DNA of 22,339 nucleotides from positions 1 through 22,339 of the forward strand of contig MPNW01001001.1 of the NCBI GenBank assembly GCA_011800805.1, written 5' to 3'. The translations under genes were made by a program, and so were the position numbers. Positions 9,305 through 19,100 of the stretch are shown here, piece by piece; the first letter of the stretch is position 1, and every line of letters starts with the position of its first letter. Under the pieces are notes generated by a model that ran no database searches, was not told the DNA's origin, and saw only the letters and a list, made by a program, of their open reading frames with translations. The stretch is from Hirudo medicinalis (Eukaryota; Annelida; Clitellata; Hirudinida; Hirudinidae).

Positions 9305-12300
9305 CTGGAATTTGAAAGAATGGAGAGTTTAAGTCGTGCTGTGATTTCGAGGGTGAATTTTAAAAAAATCTTAAAATCCAAATAAAATAATGAAATCAGA
9401 TGCTCGAGTTAGAACAAAATTTCTGACCCTCGGCCGCGACAAGAGAACCTTGAATGCCCAGTGGTCGACTCAGATTCTTGGGACTCGGTGATTCTTCCTC
9501 TTCTCCCAAAACTTCGTAATCATTGTCATCAGTGTCTCCCCTTTTTTGAGGTGAGGATTTCTTGTCACTATCATCATCATCACCATCACCATCTTCTTCT
9601 GCAACGTCCGTGTAAGGATCAGAGCTGTCTGAGGCATCGTCTTCAATGGACTTGTACGACCAGGTGTCCAATTGTTGACTTTGTTCGTCAGCACTCTCAA
9701 CCAAGTGACTTTTCGTCGGTCGAACTTCCTGCTCCTCAATGGATGATCTCCTGTCCACACTGGTTCCCTGTTCAAGATCCAAGTCAGGTTTTGATTTTGA
9801 ATCATTGTTGGCCTCCTCTCCAATGACTGAGTCTTCTACTGGAGATGTATGGGGGGTTATTGGAGCCACATCATTTGATTCTTTGACATCTTCCAAATCC
9901 CTTTCACTGTCCTCCTGTTTAACTTCATTAATAACTTCTTCTGGCTCAGCAACATCCTCCTCTTTCTTGTCGCCACCAACTTGTTTACCCTCAACTATGG
10001 GCTCACCAATGCCTTTGTTATGGGGGATTCCAAGGTTGTTGTCTCCCTTGTCAAGAGAAGTTTTATTGGGAATATCAGCCTTATCTGTCCTTGAGCTCCT
10101 CTCTGAGGCACTGGAGGAATGCCTCTTGGTGGATCCCTCACCATGAAGCATCTTTTTCCTGGAATGTGCTTCAGGAGTGTGATGCTTTTTCTCTGACCCT
10201 CTTAGGTGCTCCTTGCTTCTCAGTTTCACCCCAGCATCCAGTTTTGTCTGATCTCCGGAAAGACTCGACCGATCCAACTTATCTTGGACCTTAGACAAAT
10301 CTGCACTGGATGACTCCAGTGAAATCTTGGATGAAGATTCATGATGTCCGTGCGGAACATGCGACCAGGACTTCTGAGACGAGAAACTCTGCTTCTTGTC
10401 CAGGGAAATGTCCGACTTTGTCGGGGCCTGCTCCATTTGACGCAGGTGTTTCAACTGGAAGACAGCAATGACAATGAAAAACTTAAAAAACTGCCAACAA
10501 AATCCATCATTTCTAAATAAAAAGAGATGAAATTGATCTGAACCTTTCGTTTGAGTTGAGTGACAATCCTTTGAACCTCCCACAGTTCTTCCTCTTTCCG
10601 GTGATCATTAACCCTCATGAGTTCCTCATGCATGTGGTTCAGCAGGGACTCCTGCTTCTTCAACTCCTCTTCAATGGCAGATGGACATTCTGGGAGGTCA
10701 AGAGCCCACCTTGATGTTGCAGGTTTCAAGGGGGGTACATATCTGAGTGAGTAAATGAGCAGTGATGTTAAGTGATCCAAATTTGCTATTGAATTTCATA
10801 AAAAATGTAGTTATTAAATGAATTAATTAATAGTTTTTAAATGGTAAAAATATATAATTGGACTTAGAAAACAAATGAAAGCAGTCAACTTAAGAAAGAG
10901 TTTGATGCCTAGAAGTTCATTGGGACTGACTTTTTGATGATCGTGTCTCTGAAGAAGATGTTTGAGTAGGTGAAAAGTACGTTGAGCACACGGTGACTGA
11001 TCTTCATCGTTGGACTGAGGACAATGGATACGTTTTGCAGACTCATTTTGTTGAACTTCTCCTTCATAAGGCAAGCACAGAGTGGTTATTTACCAACAAT
11101 CCATTGCAATTATATTTTCTTTGACATTATTATTGTGGTTTAAAATATTATTTCATAATTGCAGAATAATTAGATTTTAATATACAAAATTAATGAAATA
11201 AGAAATAGTTTCAACAAATTAACATTCCTATAAAGACATTAATTCAGTCTGATTGACATAAAAGTAAACGTTTGACGTAAAACGGAACGCTTAAAATGAG
11301 ACCACCTTTTCGATGACGTGCGTCATGTGCACAATGACCCAAGAGAGGAGGGTTCTGTTGGCAGCTGGAAGTTCTTGGATCAACTGGAGAAACTGCTCGA
11401 CTTGTTGCTTGACGTTCTTTGTGGCTGCAAGCATCGTTCGATGACGTACGAATTTAAGATCGTCGTCATTGGAGAATTGATTTTAAATTCAACTCAATAA
11501 CTAAAAGATGTCATTAAAAAAACAGTAATATTAAATATTTCACTGAAAATCCGTAAATAAAAGTTGCATTATTACGATATCATTATTATTATTATTATTA
11601 CTATTATTATTATTGTTGTTGTTATTATGATATTATTATTGATACATCTTGTTGAATAATAATAAAAAATAAAATTTTTAGTGAATAAAAGTATTCTGAC
11701 CAGAAGCTTGCTCGAACTTCGGAACAAGTTTGGTTGTGAGTATAGGTTCTGGAAGTTCTCTGAGGAAAAGCTTGAGGAGGCTGGCAACGACATTTGGTTC
11801 GTGGTCGACCAAGTAAACTGTGGCTCCCGTGTTGTACAACTCCTTCAACTGAGTCACCTTGGACTTAACCCCCGAAACTCTGTAGATGCCCTCACATGCA
11901 AGACCTTGAAATTTTATTTATTTTGGGTGTGACTTCTATTCAATGTTTTTACTTTTTTTCTTAAATTTTTGAGTAACTTTATCATATCATGTATGCAAAT
12001 AGTTGAATTTTTTAATTATCAATTGAAAAATATGAGAATACATAAATAATCAGTTAGATCCAAACAAAGCTGATGACAAATTATAAATTATATGAAATTC
12101 TAAAAAGTTAAAAAAAAATTCACATGAGATATAAGTTGCCTTCGAATATCTTGAAATGTCGACAACTACAACTGACCATATTCTGAGATGTAATCAATGC
12201 AATCCCTAATGACAGCTGGCAACAAAATTCCATCGTGACTTGGATTCCTCTCGACTGCCAGAGTCAATGGAGCCCCAAAGACCGCTTTTTGTTCATCTGG

Positions 12301-12954
12301 CTCCGAACTTACTGCTAGTGGTTGCAGTAATTTCCATCAAAACTATCAATCGTTTCTATTTTGGAGTTCATAAACTTCTTACCATATTCTCCACTCTTGG
12401 GCAATATTTTCTTTTTCCATTTTGTCTTTCCTTCCTTTTTTGATTCCTTGTTTGGTTTTTTCTCTTTTTCATCCTGCTTCTTCTTTTCACTTCGTTCTTT
12501 TTTTTCCTGATAAGATTCAAGCATCACAAATATTAAAAAAAAAATTAAGTTATCGATGCACAAAAGCAAAGCTAAAGTTTTGATTAAGGAAAATAAAATA
12601 TGCAATTCAAACTTTTTTTGCAAATTTGAAGGGCTTTGTTTTCTTAGGTTTGCTTTGAGTTCTGAAGAGAAAATTAACGATTAATAAATTTACGCGCAAG
12701 TAAACATACATGTATGGTTGGTAGTAAAGTTTTATTGCATTACTTTGTGAGGTTTTCACACAATTCTTCAGCAGAATCTTCTTCCTCAAAGATCATGTAA
12801 CCCTTATCTTTCTTGTCCTTTTTATCTTTTTTAGATTTGGAGCCATCTTTTCGTTTAATTTCATCGACTGCAAAAGCAACCGTATTTTTCAGGAAAACGA
12901 ATCCAGACTACTTCAATGCATCTAACCAGTTACTTCCTCATGACTCTCAGACAT
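8182..12954 (-). CDS. RALBP1: RalA-binding protein 1 (RLIP76), 13 coding exons
   Basis: This is an effector of Ral GTPases and a GAP for Cdc42/Rac, acting at the plasma membrane in endocytosis and on the mitotic spindle in known relatives. Coding exons (minus): 12954-12927, 12867-12744, 12661-12613, 12506-12383, 12311-12177, 11904-11701, 11424-11306, 11061-10931, 10742-10544, 10454-9428, 9304-9173, 8872-8649, 8310-8182. All introns are GT-AG, phases agree and the total is 2625 bases (874 residues plus stop). ATG 12954 was chosen because it opens a short acidic leader (MSESHEEV) spliced in frame to the lysine-rich N-terminus typical of the family. RhoGAP lies at about residues 118-300, Ral-binding at about 320-373 and the C-terminal coiled coil at about 725-870. 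The human protein has 655 residues; the excess is almost all in exon 10. No frameshifts or lost motifs were seen. Confidence 0.93.
8550..8646. repeat. CAA/CACCAA simple repeat in RALBP1 intron 12
   Basis: CAACAC and CAACAA units fill the intron right up to the donor at 8648. A second looser tract of AACAACGACAT units lies in intron 11, at about 8905-8965. Confidence 0.8.
9428..10454 (-). other. RALBP1: RALBP1 exon 10: long disordered insertion
   Basis: This single 1027-base exon encodes about 342 residues between the Ral-binding helix and the C-terminal coiled coil, where human RALBP1 has roughly 50. After LKHLRQMEQAPTKS it turns low in complexity: Ser/Lys/His-rich, with repeated basic SRKK and SEKKHH stretches, then a long Glu/Asp-rich half ending in DGDGDDDDSDKKSSP and EEEESPSPK. 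It is fully open in phase with both neighbours, which argues for real coding. Serines followed by acidic residues or proline suggest casein-kinase-2 or proline-directed phosphorylation (inference). I see no folded domain. Confidence 0.85.
10544..10742 (-). other. RALBP1: RALBP1 Ral-binding coiled-coil (exon 9)
   Basis: Exon 9 reads through WALDLPECPSAIEEELKKQE and then EEELWEVQRIVTQLKRK, and continues as LKHLRQMEQ in exon 10. Human RALBP1 has the matching helical hairpin (IKEEIRRQEFLLN ... ERLWEVQRILTALKRK), the segment known to bind GTP-loaded RalA and RalB. The central tryptophan and the following QRI.T.LKRK helix face are retained, so Ral binding is probably conserved. Confidence 0.9.
10931..12311 (-). 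other. RALBP1: RALBP1 RhoGAP domain (exons 5-8)
   Basis: Exon 5 gives VFGAPLTLAVER and LPAVIRDCIDYISEYG; exon 6 gives CEGIYRVSGVKSKV and EPNVVASLLKLFLRELPEP; exon 7 gives ANRTLLSWVIVHMTHVIEK; exon 8 gives SLQNVSIVLSPTMKISHRVL. These align without gaps to the RhoGAP domain of vertebrate RALBP1. The arginine of GIYRVSG is the arginine finger of the family, and the Lys, Asn and LPEP positions that shape the active site are kept. I infer an active GAP for Cdc42/Rac-type GTPases. Confidence 0.92.
11576..11640. repeat. ATT trinucleotide repeat in RALBP1 intron 6
   Basis: ATT and GTT units run from about 11576 to 11640, within the intron between exons 6 and 7. Confidence 0.8.
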
Positions 12955-13787
12955 TTGCAACTCTTAATACCCACAAACAGCCCGCTCTTTAAAATTTCAG
13001 CTTATTATATGTTTACATTCGTGATAGGCAAGCCATACCGAAGCAGACCTAGAAATAATTACGCAATAAAAGTGAAATTGCATTAATGTTATTTAAACAC
13101 ATAAAGTTTATTGCGCGTTTTATCTGAAGTTTCATAAAAATTTATTCGTAGACAATTAACAAAGTTAGGCATGATTCATGGCTATTAAATCTGTATGCGA
13201 ATTTAATTCAAAAATTCAGATGCAGTCACAATTTAATAACTTTCCGATTGTTTCGCTTCAAAATTCGTAATAATTCTTTTAAAGCTAATCGATGTATTGT
13301 GCCCTATAAATTTCTGAAATGTGAACAATATCGATCTTATACAACACTATAATTCGAAACCTCTTCTGAGCTATTATGGATCTATTAGCAAGCGGTGGTT
13401 TCCCTAATTAAAAGAGTTACTGTATTAAATTTGAGCAGTTGAGCCACACTGGCTAAACTGTTGTCGTTAACGCATGCTAATTTTATTTGTAATTTTGTCA
13501 ACTTGTCGTTCCTTTGCCAACATATCCGTCTTAGTCAAGATTGCATAATTGAAGATTTTGAATAATGTAAAGCAAATTACCAGTGGAGTGATACAATTGT
13601 TTGAAAAATCTTGTTAAGTAGAGTAAGCAAAGTTTGCTTTTATAGAATTATGAGATGAATTAGTCATTTTGCACATGTTGCCTAAAATGTGCATGTTGCA
13701 CTTGTTATTACCGCATATCTTAATCTAATAAATACTATCGGTCAAAGAACGGAAGTAGTTTTTTAAACTTGCTAGTTTTAGTTCAAC
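12955..13787. other. Intergenic region, probable divergent promoter
   Basis: This is the space between the RALBP1 start codon (minus) and the TATA-like box of the ABCA gene (plus). The region is AT-rich without microsatellites. Near 13668-13704 the words GCACATGTTGC and GTGCATGTTGCAC repeat and are partly inverted (ATTTTGCACAT against AAATGTGCAT), a possible protein-binding site. I see no coding frame. It is inferred to hold the RALBP1 5' UTR and promoter elements for both genes. Confidence 0.5.
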
Positions 13788-13795
13788 TATAAATA
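13788..13795 (+). promoter_or_regulatory. TATA-like box for the ABCA gene
   Basis: TATAAATA is followed about 30 bases on by TTATCACCTTAGG, where transcription could begin, and then by a good splice donor (GAAC|gtgagt, 13845). It sits 274 bases upstream of the acceptor just before the ATG. The spacing fits a polymerase II core promoter; no transcript evidence is available. Confidence 0.4.
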
Positions 13796-13819
13796 CATGC
13801 TCAGGTTATCACCTTAGGT

Positions 13820-14069
13820 TGCAAATCTAAAGAATTTTTTGAACGTGAGTGGGTTTTGGTTCTCTGGTATTTTTTGTAGATAGTCTTAGATTGTGTGTAT
13901 TAGTTTAAAATTTGTTAAGGCTTTAATTCTTGATAGCACGTAAGTGTAATTTCTTAATATTTGGCTACTTAAAGTTATTGATAATATGATTATCAGAGAA
14001 AAAAAGTGGTTTTGTTTGTTAGAATATCATTAAATAATTGCTTGAACCCTTATTTTATCAGATGTCAAT
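13820..14069 (+). other. Inferred ABCA 5' leader with a spliced intron
   Basis: A possible non-coding first exon (about 13820-13844, donor gtgagt) and acceptor ttttatcag (ending 14061) would leave only 8 leader bases before ATG 14070. These 8 bases start with another ATG (14062) that opens a four-codon frame, stopping at 14074-14076 across the main start. That overlap would lower initiation at the main ATG unless leaky scanning occurs. The acceptor could also be used with another upstream donor, or by spliced-leader addition; sequence alone does not decide. Confidence 0.35.
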
Positions 14070-16140
14070 ATGTTGAAGAGAAGTTATTCCTGTGTACCTT
14101 TTGTACAATTTGCTCTGTTGACATGGAAGAATTTTGTTTTGATTAAAAGAAAGGTTTTGACCAACTTCTTGTCCATTCTTATGACAGTGATATTTCCAAT
14201 ATTTTTGTTAGTTGGAAATTTATATTTTGGTAAAAATACCACATTTGATCCTTCTACTGAGCCACCTTTTGAGTTGTCAGATAAGCTCAATCTTTCCGAG
14301 CATCAACATTCAGAGTATTTTTTGGCTTTTATGCCAAATAATGATGTCACAAAAAATGTTGTCAAAAGAGCTACTTCCCTTATGAATGATCGTTTAAAAG
14401 GTTGATAAATTGATGCGTTGCTAACATTAAAACACCATTAAATGTTATTTAATGATCTCACAGCCCTCGGATGTGACAGTGAATCTGATCTTGAACGGTC
14501 GTTACAAAATTCTTCGAATGTATTTGGAGGAATTGTGTTTCTAAGCAGTTCTTTCAGTCATGATTATTTCTCAAACAACATAACGTACAAAATCAGACTG
14601 AAGGAAGATCAAAGAAAATGGTTTACCAATGAGCTAATGTATAACAGTCTTGGTCAAATTGGTCCAAGTCAGGCATATGGAAAATATGGTGAAAGCGAAC
14701 CAGGTGAGCCAGCAAATGGTTTTATTTTTGTTCTCAAACTACCAGTTGTGCAGGTAATTAAAATCATGGGCAGGTTATTTCCATCGAGGTTTTTTAACCA
14801 TTCAAAGGACTATTGACTCAAGCATAATAGCTATTCTTGGTGGATCTAACTCTTCCATGAAAACCTTCCTAAAGAAATCAGCCTATCCAGGCTACGTGAC
14901 CAACACATTTTTTGCAATTTTACAGAGTAATTTGTCAATGTTCACAATGTTTGGATTCTTTAACATATCCTCCTTAATTTGCATTGAAATTCTCGATGAA
15001 AAGGAGAAAAAACTTAAGGTCCTTTTATGGATTTTTAAAATTGTGTATTTGGGGTAGTTCCACCTGCCTTATTTAATTGTGATGTCTTCCTTTGCAGAGG
15101 TCAAACAACTTATTGGAGAGTCATCAGTTTATTTATTCTAATAACTAAAAATACAACATTTTTAGGAATACATGAAGATGCTGGGCCTAAGGAATTGGGT
15201 GAACTGGTTGGCTTGGTTCTTCAAATATGTTCTGATGATGGGATTGTCTTCTGCTCTGATAACTATTATCTATCACATGGAAGTTGGGAACAAAACCATC
15301 TTGTTGCATACCTTTCCAATGATAACCTTTGTCCTTATCTTTTTGTATTCTCTGGCATTGATAATGTTCCATTTTGCAATTACCACATTTTTCAGTAGAA
15401 GTAAGTTGCTTTTAGATTATTTAAAGTTACTTGACAGATAAAAAAAATAACATTGAGATGTTATTTCAAACTCAAATCATCATTTTGTTTGAGTGACCAT
15501 AATATCCATTTAAACAGCAAAAGCAGCACTCTTGGCTGTAGGGGTAATCTGCTTTTTAAGTGCAATTCTGGAATTTTACCTGAAGTCTGGTTCAATGAAT
15601 GCCTTATGGAAATTCCTCACATATCTTCTTCCAAATCTTTCCTTGGGTCTTGGATGCAGAATAATCTTAAATTCTGAGGGAAATGGTGAGAATGTGCTCT
15701 CGCAATGTCATTCTTGATGAAATTCACAAACAAATTTTGAAATTGAAAAGGCGTTGGGGTTCAGTGGATCTCAGTTAACCGAATCGATGAGAAAGTGGAT
15801 TTTCCTTATTAAATGTTTTTTGCATGTTTCTGTTGGACATGGTGTTATACGGTATCATCACATGGTATGTTGATGCTATCCATCCAGGAGAATTTGGCTC
15901 ACCTCAACCATTTTACTTTCTTTTCCTGGTATTTTTTGCTAGTTTGCATGGAAAATTAAACTTTACAACTGAGTTTTGTATTCATATTTTACAAAGAAAC
16001 GATACTGGTGTGGTAAATCTCTATCTACCGAATCAGATCAATTATTTGATGATCCACCAAATTATGGGTCTAGGGCAGAGTTCTTTGAATCAAACAGCTC
16101 TAATTATGCGATTGGTATTAAAATTAGAAATTTAACAAAG
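14070..16140 (+). other. ABCA first transmembrane domain (exons 1-7)
   Basis: TM1 is [21 protein letters not shown] (residues about 33-53). A luminal or extracellular loop follows to about residue 210, shorter than in ABCA3 and with N-glycosylation-type sequons. Exons 3-6 then hold the remaining membrane helices, including [16 protein letters not shown], the conserved [20 protein letters not shown] coupling segment (exons 3/4 joined), [16 protein letters not shown] and [17 protein letters not shown]. Exon 7 starts KRYWCGK, as in the ABCA3 stretch before NBD1, and leads to [13 protein letters not shown]. The 70-base intron 2 (14704-14773) is the shortest in the gene apart from the 63-base intron 1. 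Confidence 0.85.
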
Positions 16141-19100
16141 GTTAATAAGTTTGATATTGATATGTTGACAAGAATGATAATTATGATTTCTTGGAGTGAT
16201 TTGTAGATTTTTAAAAAAGGATCAAAACCTGCTGTAAATGGACTGAATTTAGATATTTGTGAGGGCAACATAGTTGCATTATTGGGGCACAACGGAGCTG
16301 GGAAGACAACTGCCATGTCCATGTTAACAGGTTTATTTTCTTCAAATTAACATAACATAACAGTTGCTAGTGGTTAAGAAGACTGAGATGTGATAATAAC
16401 CATAATAATTCTTCAGATACATGGAAATATCTTGCCTGTTTAATTGATAGTTATAATTAATTCATTATGTCTGTGGCAGGGGAGACATTACCTTTTTCAG
16501 GTTTTATTCCCCCGACTAAAGGCAGTGCCTCATCAATGGCTTCAGCATCAGAGACATGGATGACATCAGACAAAATTTGGGATACTGTCCTCAGTCTAAT
16601 GTTTTGTTTGACAACTTGACTGTAAAGGAACATCTTTACTTTTTTGCAAAGGTAACTTTCATTCTTGTACTTGTTTCAGTTGTAGACATGATGTTTACAC
16701 TTTACAATTATTAAATCAACATTCAAGTTATGGTTGTCCAAAATCATTAGATTGCACATCATGCAGAGCAATATTGGTGATATCTGACATTTATGACTAA
16801 AGTACTATTTCTAAAAAAAGTCTTTTATTTAAGAAAATTGAAATATTCCAGTTGAATGGTAATGAAAATGTTGAAAAGAATGTCTTGAGCACAGTCAATG
16901 CTTTACTCCTCATGAACAAGAAGGACACAATTTCTAAAAAATTATCAGGTGGTATGAAAAGAAAGCTTTCTATTGGAATTGCTCTTGTAGGAGATTCCAA
17001 GGTAGTTGAATGAACTGCTAGTGGGTAGTAACACTGAAACAACTTTACTAATTTATTATTGTGGAATAATAATTTGGCATTGTCAAGTTGTATCATTGTT
17101 GAGTCACTTTTAAAAATTTGTTTAAGTTTTACTTTTTCAGCAGTGATAAACTACTATAATTAGAATTTAATTATTAATGTCATTTAAGGTCTGAATTGAA
17201 TTTTAACATGATTAAAAATTAAGAGTAAAATTTGTAGTTTGTCGTTCTTGATGAACCATCGTCTGGATTGGACACTGAAGCAAGAAGGGAAATTTGGGAC
17301 ATTTTGAAATCTCATCAACAGGGAAGGACAATGATTCTAAGCACTCACTATATGGATGAAGCTGATTATCTTGCAGATAAAATTGCAATAATGGCTGAGG
17401 GCGTACTGCAGTGCTATGGTTCATCAATGTTCCTGAAGAACAAATATGGTGAGTTTGGTGAATAACTAACAGCCATTACTTTACTTACTAATGGAGCATG
17501 TAGCAATATTATGCTATGGCAAAGCTGAGATTGCTATTATTCTAGTTTTAAGATTTAAGTGTATTAAGTTAACATTACAATAACACAATATTTCTGGTCA
17601 GGAATTGGCTACCAATTGACAATAGTAAAAAAAGAAAGAAGTGATCCTTCACAAATCTATGAGTTGATCACAAGTAAAGTACCAGATGCCCAACTGAAGA
17701 GTAGTGCAGGAGCTGAGTTGACGTATCACTTACCAAAAGAAAGCTCTTATATGTTTTCATCTCTTTTTTCTGAAATGGAAGCAAATGGAAATAATTTTGG
17801 TATCAATACTTTTGGAATTTCAGTCACTTCTCTGGAGGAAGTTTTCATCAAGTCAGTTAAAAGTTCTTTAGCCAAATTATGTATTTCCCACTCTTAAGAT
17901 GTATTCTCATTAAATTACTTGTGATTCTAGTTAAAATGATAATCTTGAATGTTAATTTAGAGTAGGGGAGTTATGCTCTTATGAAGAGAAGAGTGATAGT
18001 GATGATGAAAAGGTGGCAATAAATGTGTTGCAAAGGAGAGATAACACAGCACCTAGAATAGGTTGTAACAAAATTTGACAGCATTTTTTTTTCATAATGA
18101 AATTTAAATTCTTTTCTCTGTTAAAGAGATTGACAGCATTAAAAGTGGAGGGATATCTTTGATAATGGCACAAACCTATGCAATGTTACTCAAGAGATTT
18201 CTTAATACCTTAAGAAACAAAGGACAAACATTAGCACAGATCTTAACTCCAGCTGTATTTACAGTTGTTGCTTGTATTTATTTTAATGGCTCATACACAA
18301 ATTTTAGAACCTACACATCACCACCATTTACTCTCAATTTAGCAAAATATGATTCCCCAATTATCATTTATGCCACACTTGATAACACTTCTTCAGGTAG
18401 TCTACTCAGCTGTTACAAGAAAGTCCTTAGCAATTTGTCTGGATCTTATGTATATTTGAACAATCAAAGTTACAATTACAACAGTTACAAAGATATGGAC
18501 AAATATCTTTTAGAAGTTGCCAACCAAAATTTATTTATCTACCGCCATAGGTACCAGATAGCCACGGAAATTGGTCCAGATTATTTTTTGGGATTCTATA
18601 ATTATTTATCCTATCACACAATGGCCATTACCCTTGCTCTGGTAAACAATGCCTGGCTGCAATGTCTTGTCATGCCTTCTCATACAATTAATACCATCAA
18701 CCATCCTGTGCCAATATCCTTAAATAGAACTAAGGAAGAAATTATGTTTCAATCAAGTTCAGTTGCACTGTCATTCTTTCTCTGGATTTTTAATGCCTTG
18801 GCATATCTTTTGTCTTCCTTTTCTATGTTTTTGATCACTGAAAGAAAGTCTGGTACAAAAGTTGGTCAGTATATCAGTGGGGCAACATCCTCTACATTCT
18901 GGCTTGCAACGTTCTTGTGGGACTATTTCAACTATCTAGTTCCTTCCATCCTGGTTATCGTTATTGCCGTGGCATTTCAAGTGGAAGGATATTCTTATGG
19001 AATGATCCCAAGGTATTTAAAGCAATATATTATTTTCAAAAGTATATCACATTAAACAAAATTTTTTTTCTATTTGATACTTAGCTATTTATTCCTGGGA

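Noticed and set aside
9461..10294. Plus-strand frames of 67-135 codons
   Set aside because: They are shadows opposite the long RALBP1 exon 10, whose minus-strand frame is continuous and phase-matched to its neighbours.
14704..14756. Continuation of ABCA exon 2 through [16 protein letters not shown]
   Set aside because: The frame stays open past the donor, but splicing at 14703/14774 restores [14 protein letters not shown], matching the ABCA3 segment GEPGYIREGFLAVQ, and keeps the phase.
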